A stretch of DNA of 64,000 nt, taken from IMG/VR virus record IMGVR_UViG_3300031857_000105, positions 1-64,000 of that record. One strand, written 5' to 3'. Numbering within the stretch: the first letter of the stretch is position 1; each line of letters starts with the position of its first letter. Positions 37,985 through 45,456 of this stretch are shown one piece after another. This DNA comes from a virus. A program made the translations under genes and the position numbers. The notes below the pieces were generated by a model. It saw nothing but the letters and a program-made list of their open reading frames with translations. It was not told the origin of the DNA and made no database searches.

Positions 37985-38245
37985 ATGATGGAAGATAATA
38001 ATTTTTGTATTCCGTTGTTTGACAATGAAAAATTATTATCTCCAGCGTTTATTAAATCAAAAAGGTGGATTGTAAATACTTGCAAAGAAGAAATTTTAGC
38101 AAGCTCTAGCAAACACGTATGTTTTGAAAATCTTTTTCAAAAAAAGTTTAAAGCAGTTTTAACACCAAGTTGCTCCACCGGATGGCAGCAGATTGAATTT
38201 ACAAATCAAAAAGACAAGTCTATTTTTCTACTGACCTGGTTATAA
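37985..38245 (+). CDS. Small unknown protein with four cysteines
   Basis: 86 residues beginning MMEDNNFCIPLF. Cys residues are at positions 8, 33, 46 and 59. The end, GWQQIEFTNQKDKSIFLLTWL, is beta-like. It starts directly after the preceding stop (TAA-ATG), so translation is likely coupled; the second Met (37988) is an equal candidate. Its stop shares the palindrome TTATAA at 38240-38245 with the stop of the convergent minus-strand gene. No family is recognised. Confidence 0.45.
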   Translation: MMEDNNFCIPLFDNEKLLSPAFIKSKRWIVNTCKEEILASSSKHVCFENLFQKKFKAVLTPSCSTGWQQIEFTNQKDKSIFLLTWL

Positions 38246-38584
38246 ATTTATAGAGTTTATTGGTAAAACAATTTCGCACTGATCTAAATATCTTTTTAAT
38301 TCATCGTGCGAATTTAACCCATAAAAAGTTTTAAATCTTCTAGAGTCTACAAAATCATAGTAGACCAACAGATAGAATTCAACATACGGATTCCAAGAAG
38401 AATAAATTCCAATATTATATGGATCTGTATACAATTCCTCCCATATTTTTACATCGTCTATTGTAATTGATTGAGAATAGTCCCAATCAACAGTAATAAT
38501 TGGCGGCGAGTTGTTTTGTATACACAGATCACTAGTTGTTCCGTTATTTAGAAACAAGTGATCTTTTAATACTAGTCTATTCAT
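38240..38584 (-). CDS. Unknown protein, minus-strand paralogue of the gene at 37367
   Basis: 114 residues from the ATG at 38584. An upstream TTG at 38602 is possible, but GAGGG at the right place supports the ATG. Its core (WDYSQSITIDDVKIWEELY, IYSSWNPYVEFYLLVYYD, then FYGLNSHDELKRYL) matches the 135-residue protein on the plus strand one kilobase away (WDYKRELKVEDVEIWEVLF, VYAAYEPYAEFYMIKYAD, THYGAGAQNKIMQFM). The two genes are related but point in opposite directions. Function is unknown. Confidence 0.6.
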   Translation of the reverse strand: MNRLVLKDHLFLNNGTTSDLCIQNNSPPIITVDWDYSQSITIDDVKIWEELYTDPYNIGIYSSWNPYVEFYLLVYYDFVDSRRFKTFYGLNSHDELKRYLDQCEIVLPINSINL

Positions 38585-38592
38585 GATTAAAG

Positions 38593-39249
38593 ATGCCCTC
38601 AAATGTATTTAATAAATATTTTCGTATGCAAACTCCAAACAGAATACACTCATGGTTTTCAACTACTATATATTATGAAGAAATTCCAAATGAGCCACTA
38701 GTATTAAAATTAACTAGTAAGGCTCTGGAATTAAAAAAAATATACACTAGTAGTGCTACTGCTTGGCGATGCAGTACATTTAACACTTTAGATTTATACA
38801 ATTGGGAAACAGACCAAGATCCTAGTGTATTAGAATTGATAGAAAAGTGTGCTAGAAATGTAGGAGATTTTGCTCAATCTTTTTCTTCTGTCCCGCTAGA
38901 TAATTATGAATTAGCTTGTACAGGATTTTGGTTTAATGTTGCAGAACCCGGTGCATACCAAGAGTATCATCAACATGCTAGTAGTCATTTTAGCCTTTGC
39001 TACTACTTGAACGTGCCAAAAAAATCTGGAAATATTGTTTTTAAAAGTTTTGAGTCAATGTTTGACATGTGCCCGTTACCTATACCGGATCAGTACGTAA
39101 ATACAAATTCTTATAAAACAGTATCTTATACACCATCAGCGGGATCACTTTTAATTTTTAGATCAAATGTATTACATATGGTTGAACAAAATCTTAGCGA
39201 TGAGAATCGAATCAGCATTTCTATGAACTTTAATCTAATTAAAAAATGA
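38593..39249 (+). CDS. 2OG-Fe(II) oxygenase, TIGR02466-like (array gene 1)
   Basis: 218 residues. The C-terminal half has the double-stranded beta-helix pattern GFWFNVAEPGAYQEYHQHASSH, then SGNIVFKSF, then SLLIFRSNVLHMVEQNLSDENRISISMNF. Candidate metal ligands are His126/His128 (HQH) and His195. The 67-residue gap from His128 to His195 is the same in array genes 3 and 7. The substrate is unknown. An alternative ATG at 38626 lies 7 bases after AATAAATA (38611-38618), would clear the divergent minus-strand gene, and places the protein start nearer the family start. The longer form is given conservatively. It overlaps the next gene by ATGA. Confidence 0.75.
   Translation: MPSNVFNKYFRMQTPNRIHSWFSTTIYYEEIPNEPLVLKLTSKALELKKIYTSSATAWRCSTFNTLDLYNWETDQDPSVLELIEKCARNVGDFAQSFSSVPLDNYELACTGFWFNVAEPGAYQEYHQHASSHFSLCYYLNVPKKSGNIVFKSFESMFDMCPLPIPDQYVNTNSYKTVSYTPSAGSLLIFRSNVLHMVEQNLSDENRISISMNFNLIKK
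38611..38618 (+). promoter_or_regulatory. Possible late promoter at the head of the oxygenase array
   Basis: AATAAATA lies inside the longer form of array gene 1 and 7 bases before an in-frame ATG at 38626. If active it would start the array transcript close to that ATG. The sequence around it is very AT-rich, so a chance match is quite possible. Confidence 0.35.
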
Positions 39250-39914
39250 TACATTTTCCTGCAATTTGCGTAGATAATTTTTACAGTGACCCGGATCGTA
39301 TTAGAGAATGGGCACTATCTCTTGACTATAGCCCAGCACCAAACGGAAACTGGCCTGGAAAGCGATCAGAAAAATTACACTTAGTTGATCCTAAATTTTT
39401 TCAAGATTTTTGTAGTAAGATATTTTCTTTGTATTTTGATATGGATAGCACTGATATAAAATGGGTAGTGCATACACAATTTCAGCTTATCGAACCGTAC
39501 GACCAAGATCCTAATTCAAAAAAAAATACTGGTTGGATACACTACGACGATGATACTATATTTGGTGGTCTTATATATTTAAATCCAGACATAGATACAA
39601 ATTGCGGAACGTCTGTATTTAGACAAGATAGAGAATCTATATCAAATGCTGATTTTAAAGAAGCAAAGCAAACTTTTTATATGTCAAAACGATATGCAAA
39701 TTACGAAAATGTATTAACTGAGCATAACAATAATTTTACAGAAACTATAGTTTTTAAAAATTTATACAATAGATTTATAAGTTTTGACGGCGAAACAGCG
39801 CACAAGGCAAATAGTTTTTTTACAGAAATTCCTAGACTGACTCAAGTGTTCTTCGTAGCTAAGTGTGACACTAATTCAACTTGGCCAATTGCTAGGCATC
39901 AGAGGTATCTTTAA
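39246..39914 (+). CDS. 2OG-Fe(II) oxygenase-like protein, DUF6445-like (array gene 2)
   Basis: 222 residues. The N-terminus ICVDNFYSDPDRIREWAL is typical of this oxygenase-like group. Candidate ligands are His99 and Asp101 in HYDDD and His186 in ETAHKANS; PRLTQVFFV follows. GGLIYLNPD is the strand after the first ligands. It starts within the ATGA shared with the previous stop, so translation is coupled. Substrate is unknown; related proteins are common in marine phages and bacteria. The DUF assignment is from memory of the pattern and is less sure than the fold. Confidence 0.7.
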   Translation: MIHFPAICVDNFYSDPDRIREWALSLDYSPAPNGNWPGKRSEKLHLVDPKFFQDFCSKIFSLYFDMDSTDIKWVVHTQFQLIEPYDQDPNSKKNTGWIHYDDDTIFGGLIYLNPDIDTNCGTSVFRQDRESISNADFKEAKQTFYMSKRYANYENVLTEHNNNFTETIVFKNLYNRFISFDGETAHKANSFFTEIPRLTQVFFVAKCDTNSTWPIARHQRYL

Positions 39915-39915
39915 A

Positions 39916-40539
39916 ATGGATGTTATAATGGAATTCACTACTCCTGTTGGAATGTTTTATTCTAGCAAGGATCTGGGCCAGCGCACATATGATGAAGTTT
40001 TAAAAATCATAGACAATCAAAATGAAGATGTGTTTGTTTACCAAAATATTTCAAAAACTACACCAGACAATTTACATTTAAGACCAGAGTTTTCAGAATT
40101 TTTAAAATTTCTCGAAGATAAAACAAAAGCATTTTCTGAAGAAGTTTTAGGTGTTCGAATGACTGACTTATCCATAAGCGGCATGTGGAGTAACGTACAT
40201 ACTCCCGGTTCAAAACATCACAATCACCAGCATCCAAATTCTTTTATTTCAGGTGTGTATTATCCGGTTTGCCCTGACTGCGAAGATATTGGAAATATTA
40301 TTTTTGTAGATCCAAGGCAAGCAAAAAATATGGTCCAGGCAGATTTTTTTAAATCGTCTTGCATATCAAATAGAAATATTTGGGTAACTCCTGAGTCTGG
40401 ATTATTATTAATTTTTCCTAGCTGGCTTGAGCACGGAACTGATCCGTTTATAGCTAACCCGGAAGATAAACGAGTATCTATAAGTTTTAACTATCAACTA
40501 AAAAAATGTGATCAAAAAACAATGAGAATTTATGAATAG
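39916..40539 (+). CDS. 2OG-Fe(II) oxygenase, TIGR02466-like (array gene 3)
   Basis: 207 residues from the ATG at 39916, chosen because AGAGG lies ten bases before it and because it aligns with array gene 7. Ligand candidates His104/His106 (HQH) and His173 then fall at exactly the same residue numbers as in that gene. Other marks are TTPVGMFYSSKD at the start, SGVYYP after the HxH, and LLLIFPSWLEHGTDPF with R-V-S-I-S-F-N-Y at the end. This is the 2OG-FeII_Oxy_5 layout. The substrate is unknown. It overlaps the next gene by 8 bases. Confidence 0.85.
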   Translation: MDVIMEFTTPVGMFYSSKDLGQRTYDEVLKIIDNQNEDVFVYQNISKTTPDNLHLRPEFSEFLKFLEDKTKAFSEEVLGVRMTDLSISGMWSNVHTPGSKHHNHQHPNSFISGVYYPVCPDCEDIGNIIFVDPRQAKNMVQADFFKSSCISNRNIWVTPESGLLLIFPSWLEHGTDPFIANPEDKRVSISFNYQLKKCDQKTMRIYE

Positions 40540-41158
40540 ACAACTAGTAATCCCAGCAGAAAATTCATTTATAGGATCTTGGTTCTTAGAAGATATGTCT
40601 TTGTGCGACGATATGATACATTACTTTGAAACTTCTCCAGATAAATTAGACGGAGTAGTATATAGAGACGGCCAGCTAATTGTTGACAAATCAGAAAAAG
40701 ACTCAAAAGATATAATGTTAGATTTTAAGGAAGAAATTACAAAACGATATGTTCGAGAACTGCAAAAAGTTTTAGAAATGTACAAAATAAAATATGTAAG
40801 ATCGGATAGTGTTGGAAAGTTTGGTATAGAATCTATAAATCTACAAAAATATGGGCCTAATGGCGGATACAAATTTTGGCATGCTGAACGAGCAGACGGC
40901 CATCCACCTAGTGTTTATAGACATTTAGTCTTTATGACATACTTGAATACAGTTAGTGACGAAGGCGAGACAGAATTTTTCTATCAAAAAGTTAAAGTAA
41001 AACCGCAGAAAGGGCTTACGCTAATTTGGCCATCTGACTGGACCCATACGCATAGGGGTATTCCTTCTATGACTCAAACCAAATATATTGCCACGGGCTG
41101 GTTTACTTTCTTAAATAGAACACCGGGTGAAGAAGTACAAGCAGATAAAAATATTTAA
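40532..41158 (+). CDS. Prolyl-4-hydroxylase-like 2OG-Fe(II) oxygenase (array gene 4)
   Basis: 208 residues. Core: INLQKYGPNGGYKFWHAE, with His117 and Glu119 (HxE instead of the usual HxD), then LNTVSDEGETEFFYQKVKVKPQKGLTLIWPSDWTHTHRG with His172/His174, and a Lys-Y-I-A-T-G-W strand whose Lys may bind 2-oxoglutarate. The E-G-G/G-E-T-E-F and P-x-KG-x-x-(L/I)-(I/L)-x-(P)-S/W pattern is that of P4H-type enzymes. It resembles array gene 9 closely. Its start lies inside the end of array gene 3, which suggests translational coupling. Protein hydroxylation is the known activity of P4H enzymes; the target here is unknown. Confidence 0.85.
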   Translation: MNRQLVIPAENSFIGSWFLEDMSLCDDMIHYFETSPDKLDGVVYRDGQLIVDKSEKDSKDIMLDFKEEITKRYVRELQKVLEMYKIKYVRSDSVGKFGIESINLQKYGPNGGYKFWHAERADGHPPSVYRHLVFMTYLNTVSDEGETEFFYQKVKVKPQKGLTLIWPSDWTHTHRGIPSMTQTKYIATGWFTFLNRTPGEEVQADKNI

Positions 41159-41169
41159 AGGGAAAAAAT

Positions 41170-41799
41170 ATGGCGAATATGGTTAATGGATTGTTTACTG
41201 GGGAGATTCAACCCTCATCGACAATTTGCGGTTGTATAGCCATATACAAAAATTTATGGCCTAACCCCGATGCAACTGTTGATTTAGTTAATTATCAGTG
41301 TAACGGTTTTGAAGGAGAAGTATTTTATGAGAGAGCAGGTACTGTAGGGTTAGGCGAAAATCAAAGACACAGGACTAACAAAGTGTTGTCTCTTACTAAC
41401 CGAGCAAACTTTAGTGATAATAAAGCACTACAAAGTGTACATAACCAATTTTATATGATGTTATTAGCCACAACAATTCCCTACGCTAGAAAATTTAATA
41501 TTCATGAAGGCTTGTGGCACGAGTCATACAGCATGTTGAGATATGATGTAGGCGAAGAATATAAAGTTCATTATGATTCTTCAAGTAGTATGGGCAGAGT
41601 AATATCAGCAATATGTTATCTTAACGATGATTTTGAAGGTGGCGAATTAGAATTTCCTTACTTTGGTGTTAAAATTAAACCAGAGAAAGGAATGTTAGTA
41701 TTATTTCCATCTAATTTTGCTTATGCACATATATCAAATCCTATTATAACAGGTTCTAAATACGCTCTAGTTACATGGATTAAAGATCGAGAATTGTAA
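41170..41799 (+). CDS. Prolyl-4-hydroxylase-like 2OG-Fe(II) oxygenase (array gene 5)
   Basis: 209 residues. It has the textbook P4H pattern: SMLRYDVGEEYKVHYDSS with His134 and Asp136, LNDDFEGGELEFPYFGVKIKPEKGMLVLFPSNFAYAHIS with His187, then a Lys in GSKYALVTWI as the likely 2-oxoglutarate ligand. All expected residues are present, so it is the best candidate for an active enzyme in the array. It has its own AAAGGGA site after an 11-base gap. The N-terminal part (about 1-95) includes CNGFEGEVFYERAG and may help in substrate binding. Target unknown. Confidence 0.9.
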   Translation: MANMVNGLFTGEIQPSSTICGCIAIYKNLWPNPDATVDLVNYQCNGFEGEVFYERAGTVGLGENQRHRTNKVLSLTNRANFSDNKALQSVHNQFYMMLLATTIPYARKFNIHEGLWHESYSMLRYDVGEEYKVHYDSSSSMGRVISAICYLNDDFEGGELEFPYFGVKIKPEKGMLVLFPSNFAYAHISNPIITGSKYALVTWIKDREL

Positions 41800-41816
41800 A
41801 CTAACAGGAATTAAAT

Positions 41817-42371
41817 ATGGAACATGATTGGATAGTTTGTGACACACTGTATGATCTAGCAGATTGTATAGAAATAAAAAAAACGTGTGTAAAAAACATT
41901 GATGAGAACATTATCGACGGGCCAGCGCACAATACCGTTAAGACATCTGAAGTTAAATTACTAAATTATAGACATGTTAAAGATGCCTTAGAACCTGCTC
42001 ACGAATTTGTGTTGCATATTAATAAAAATTATTTTGGATTAGATATCCATAATGTATGTGACGGAGATGTAGTATTACTTAACACATACGATTCAAAAAA
42101 TAAAGCATCGTACGAATGGCATAAAGATGTAGCGTCCACTACCCAATTGTTTGATTTTAAATTAACAATGTTAATAAATTTATCAGATGGAAATTACGAA
42201 GGTGGAAATTTGCAAATTTTTACCACTGGTGGCGAACAAACAATAGACAGTTTTAAGCAACCCGGAGCCGTGTGCATTATTCCTTCATGGGTTCCTCACC
42301 GAGTAACTAATGTTACTAGCGGAGTAAGAACTACACTTTCTTATTTTTATACTGGACCCAAAATTAGATGA
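41817..42371 (+). CDS. 2OG-Fe(II) oxygenase (array gene 6)
   Basis: 184 residues. YEWHKDVAS gives His102 and Asp104. LTMLINLSDGNYEGGNLQIF is the strand pair typical of 2OG-FeII_Oxy_3-type enzymes. PGAVCIIPSWVPHRVTNVTSGVRTTLSYF gives His161 and a later Arg as the probable 2-oxoglutarate ligand. The motif set is complete. It is preceded by a CAGGAAT site, and its stop overlaps the next start as ATGA. Similar phage enzymes are often annotated as PKHD-type hydroxylases. Substrate unknown. Confidence 0.87.
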   Translation: MEHDWIVCDTLYDLADCIEIKKTCVKNIDENIIDGPAHNTVKTSEVKLLNYRHVKDALEPAHEFVLHINKNYFGLDIHNVCDGDVVLLNTYDSKNKASYEWHKDVASTTQLFDFKLTMLINLSDGNYEGGNLQIFTTGGEQTIDSFKQPGAVCIIPSWVPHRVTNVTSGVRTTLSYFYTGPKIR

Positions 42372-42952
42372 TACAAGATAATAATCATGTAAAACTCTTT
42401 TATAGTTTTCTTGACGAAACTACGTTAGATATTAATGTAAACGATTTAGCTGACTATTGCTATTTTGTTAAAAATAATGATGGTGGCAAAGTGTTGAGCA
42501 ATGTTGGAGGGTGGCAAAGTAGTAATTTAGACGTCACAATACCAGAACTTAGACCTCTAATTACCTGTGTTTTAGAAAGAGCCGAAAGCCTAATCTTAGA
42601 ATACGACTTACCTAGAACTTTTAAAATTGATCCAATTTGGATTAACATTAACGAGAAGTATCACTACAATATGATCCATGAGCATCCGAGGAGTCTGCTA
42701 GCAGGTGTGTTTTACGTAAAGGCACCAAAGGATAGTGGAGATTTAGTTTTTGTAAATCCTATTACAACTATGCAACACTATATTGATCAAACACGGATAG
42801 AAAAATATAATCCATTCAACTCTTATAGTTGGGCAATAGAACCAGCTGACAATACACTAGTAATGTTTCCTTCCTGGGTGCCACACTTTACTCTTCCAAA
42901 TTCTTCAAACGAAGACAGAATCTCAATTGCATTTAACATAAGTGAACGCTAG
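42368..42952 (+). CDS. 2OG-Fe(II) oxygenase, TIGR02466-like (array gene 7)
   Basis: 194 residues. IWININEKYHYNMIHEHPRSLLAGVFYV gives His104 and His106. GDLVFVNP follows. LVMFPSWVPHFTLPNSSNEDRISIAFN gives His173 and the usual Asp-Arg-(I/V)-S-(I/F) end. Layout and numbering match array gene 3 at the key His residues, although the rest of the sequences differ, so the two are old paralogues or were acquired separately. ATGA overlap with the previous gene. Substrate unknown. Confidence 0.85.
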   Translation: MIQDNNHVKLFYSFLDETTLDINVNDLADYCYFVKNNDGGKVLSNVGGWQSSNLDVTIPELRPLITCVLERAESLILEYDLPRTFKIDPIWININEKYHYNMIHEHPRSLLAGVFYVKAPKDSGDLVFVNPITTMQHYIDQTRIEKYNPFNSYSWAIEPADNTLVMFPSWVPHFTLPNSSNEDRISIAFNISER

Positions 42953-42953
42953 T

Positions 42954-43718
42954 ATGTTTGATATTTTTATTAAAAAAAGCGAAGTTATTTTAGATTGTTT
43001 CACAAATGTGGGAACAGTATATGATACCGCTAAAATTAATAATGCTGTACATTTTATACCAGACTGGTGGAAAAATACACCTAAAGTACAAGAAGGGTGG
43101 GCTACTATTAAAAATTGCAAAGCCTTTAAAGATTACTATAAACATGGTATTGTGATCCCTTCTTGGTTTGAAATGGAAATTAGCTTCTTTGGTGAAGATG
43201 GTCCGGACGGAAAAGAAATAGGAATAAAATATTCAAACGACAATGTGGATATAACTAAATCACATAATCATTATCAGTTTGATAAGTTTACTCAACACGA
43301 TGGAAAAAATCTAAAGATAATGTCCCCGTGGGCCTTTAGAACTAAAGAAGATATAAAATTTGTATGGAGTCATCCTGCTTGGAATACTAGAGAGTCTATG
43401 TCCTATCTATCAGCCCTTCCAGGAGTAATAGATTTTAAATATCAGCACCATGTTGCTATTAATTTTTTAATGATTCAGCCAATTGAACCTTTATCAATAA
43501 CTGTTGAACCATTAGAACCTTTAGTAATGTTACACCCTATGACTGAAAAACGTGTTGTAATAAAAAATCATTTGATTTCTGATAATGAATACAAACGATT
43601 ATTTGCTATTCAAGATCTAGTTTTAAAAAGAGATGTCGATGACGAAATTAAAGAATATGATAAGAAAAAATCGCTTACAAAAAAAATAGAGAAAATGTCC
43701 TGTCCTTTTAAATACTAA
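42954..43718 (+). CDS. Conserved phage-type unknown protein within the oxygenase array (array gene 8)
   Basis: 254 residues from the ATG at 42954, one base after the preceding stop. A GTG at 42942 would add only four residues. It is the one array gene with no oxygenase motif. The N-terminal half has VHFIPDWWKNTPKV, TIKNCKAFKDYYKHGIVIPSWFEMEI and a His-rich SHNHYQFDKF. The middle has MSPWAFRTKEDI, and the end is Lys-rich with CPFKY. This resembles uncharacterised phage proteins of the W-W-K-x-x-P type (possibly DUF6065-like; I am not sure). It could deliver or recognise the substrate of the neighbouring enzymes; this is inference from position only. Confidence 0.65.
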   Translation: MFDIFIKKSEVILDCFTNVGTVYDTAKINNAVHFIPDWWKNTPKVQEGWATIKNCKAFKDYYKHGIVIPSWFEMEISFFGEDGPDGKEIGIKYSNDNVDITKSHNHYQFDKFTQHDGKNLKIMSPWAFRTKEDIKFVWSHPAWNTRESMSYLSALPGVIDFKYQHHVAINFLMIQPIEPLSITVEPLEPLVMLHPMTEKRVVIKNHLISDNEYKRLFAIQDLVLKRDVDDEIKEYDKKKSLTKKIEKMSCPFKY

Positions 43719-43719
43719 T

Positions 43720-44352
43720 ATGAGTACTATACCTAACTATCAATTTGAAAACTTTATTGGCATTTTTGACAATGTCATTGATGATAACGATTGTCAACGC
43801 ATAATTGAACACTTTGAATTAGTGCAGTCCTCAAAGTTAAGTATGTCTAGACAACAGATAAATCCTCAAATTAAAAAAAGCCAAAAAGATACAGACAACT
43901 ATTTTTTATCTGGTACTTCTGGATTTGCTAACCCGCAAGTTGAAGATATAATTTCTTCAGCAGACAGTTGGATATTTGAAAATTTAAAAACAGCAGTTTG
44001 GTCTTGTTATAATTTGTATGCAGATAAATTTGGGGTGTTTAACGACTTGGGAAAACATGCAATTTCAGGTTCGATTAAAATACAAAAAACTGAAAAAAGC
44101 CAAGGGTATCACGTGTGGCATTGTGAAAACGATTGTATAAAAACAGGTAACAGAATTGCCTTGGTTATTTTATATCTTAATGATTTAGATGAAGGCGGAG
44201 AAACAGAATTTTTATATCAGTCTTTAAGGATTGCTCCGCGTAAGGGCAGAATGATAATATGCCCTTCAGATTGGACTCATACCCACAGGGGAAATCCTCC
44301 TCTTAAAGATGAAAAATATATAATTACTACATGGATTGAATTTATAGAATGA
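43720..44352 (+). CDS. Prolyl-4-hydroxylase-like 2OG-Fe(II) oxygenase (array gene 9)
   Basis: 210 residues. IKIQKTEKSQGYHVWHCEND gives His134 and Glu136 (HxE). LNDLDEGGETEFLYQSLRIAPRKGRMIICPSDWTHTHRG gives His187/His189, followed by a Lys in DEKYIITTWIEF. It is a clear paralogue of array gene 4, sharing HxE and THTHRG-N/I-P. The N-terminus (FIGIFDNVIDDNDCQRIIEHFE) is the usual start of P4H-like phage enzymes. It begins one base after the previous stop and overlaps the next gene as ATGA. Glu in place of Asp may still bind iron, or may point to changed chemistry. Confidence 0.85.
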   Translation: MSTIPNYQFENFIGIFDNVIDDNDCQRIIEHFELVQSSKLSMSRQQINPQIKKSQKDTDNYFLSGTSGFANPQVEDIISSADSWIFENLKTAVWSCYNLYADKFGVFNDLGKHAISGSIKIQKTEKSQGYHVWHCENDCIKTGNRIALVILYLNDLDEGGETEFLYQSLRIAPRKGRMIICPSDWTHTHRGNPPLKDEKYIITTWIEFIE

Positions 44353-44924
44353 AAGATTTTTTAGAAATCAAAGAAGCTACACCAAGAGATAAATTTAATA
44401 AAATACAAGATTTTATTTTATCAGATTCTTTTCCGTGGTTTTATACTGGCACAACAATAAACAATTCATCAGCTGAAACTAACTTTAGTTTTTTTCATAG
44501 TGCATTTCATTACGAAGATGGCTATTCGTTTATAGGAAAAGACCTTGCTGAATTAGTTACAGAATGTATGGCTACAACTGACGTTAAAATTAATTCTCTT
44601 TTAAGATTACGATTAGGACTTATAACTAGTACACCAAGTCAAGTAGTACACACTCCACACATAGATTTTTCATTCCCTCATTATACAGGTTTACTATATC
44701 TTAACAACACAGATGGTGAAACTTTTTTGTATGATGAAAAATACGATACTAATCTAGATAAAAAAAATTATGATAATTTTGTAAGATCTAAAAAAAATAC
44801 AATCTTAACAAAAACAAACCCGGAAGAAAACAAAATATTTGTATTTGACGGATTATATTATCACGCCAGTTCTAGCCCTAGTAGTCATGATCGAAGAGTA
44901 GTTCTTACATTTAACTATGTCTAA
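44349..44924 (+). CDS. 2OG-Fe(II) oxygenase-like protein (array gene 10)
   Basis: 191 residues. The pattern VVHTPHIDFSFPHYTGLLYLNNTDGETFLY gives His104 and Asp106. IFVFDGLYYHASSSPSSHDRRVVLTFNYV gives His172 and a following Arg pair. The layout fits a compact 2OG-Fe(II) enzyme. The N-terminal SFPWFYTGTT and the core are related to the next gene, so these two are paralogues. It starts within ATGA of the previous gene. Substrate unknown. Confidence 0.72.
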   Translation: MKDFLEIKEATPRDKFNKIQDFILSDSFPWFYTGTTINNSSAETNFSFFHSAFHYEDGYSFIGKDLAELVTECMATTDVKINSLLRLRLGLITSTPSQVVHTPHIDFSFPHYTGLLYLNNTDGETFLYDEKYDTNLDKKNYDNFVRSKKNTILTKTNPEENKIFVFDGLYYHASSSPSSHDRRVVLTFNYV

Positions 44925-45450
44925 TACTATTATAGAAAACAGTTTGGTTTTAACTACGGATCAAAAAAACTATATTGATAAAAATATTTTATCTAATAAT
45001 ATTCCTTGGTTTTTTAGTGAAGATTCTGTATATGCAGATCAAAAAAATTACTTTTCACATGTGCTAATTCATAGGATAGAAGATAAAAAAAATTTAGAAA
45101 TTAATTCTCCTCACACACTTTTTTTTGTAGAAATCTTAAAAAAAATCTGCATAGACAACGATGTTACATGTTCTGAAATTCTTAGGGCATCTCTAAACAC
45201 AACATTTGCAAATAATGATACAACTGGAACAGTACACGTAGATCATGAATTTGATCACATGAATTGCATAGTATATTTGTCGTCCGTCGACAATGCAGGA
45301 ACACTTATTTTTGAAAATGATCAAAAAACTATAGCATACAAATCTAATTGTATCAAGTACAGTTATTTGTTGTTTCCAGGATTATATCACGCTCAATTAT
45401 TCCCGCCGCCGGGTACAAGAAGAACAGTTTTTGTAGCAACTTTTAAATAA
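44917..45450 (+). CDS. 2OG-Fe(II) oxygenase-like protein (array gene 11)
   Basis: 177 residues. GTVHVDHEFDHMNCIVYLSS gives His107 and Asp109, and YLLFPGLYHAQLFPPPGTRRTVFVATF gives His158 and an Arg pair. NNIPWFFSEDS near the N-terminus matches SFPWFYTGTT in the preceding paralogue. It is shorter than that gene because a loop between the two ligand strands is missing. It overlaps the previous stop by 8 bases and ends 7 bases from the convergent Nudix gene. It is the least complete enzyme of the array, and activity is uncertain. Confidence 0.65.
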   Translation: MSNTIIENSLVLTTDQKNYIDKNILSNNIPWFFSEDSVYADQKNYFSHVLIHRIEDKKNLEINSPHTLFFVEILKKICIDNDVTCSEILRASLNTTFANNDTTGTVHVDHEFDHMNCIVYLSSVDNAGTLIFENDQKTIAYKSNCIKYSYLLFPGLYHAQLFPPPGTRRTVFVATFK

Positions 45451-45456
45451 TTGGTA

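Noticed and set aside
42942-42953. GTG start for array gene 8
   Set aside because: Adds only four residues within the previous gene; the ATG at 42954, one base after that stop, is the simpler start.
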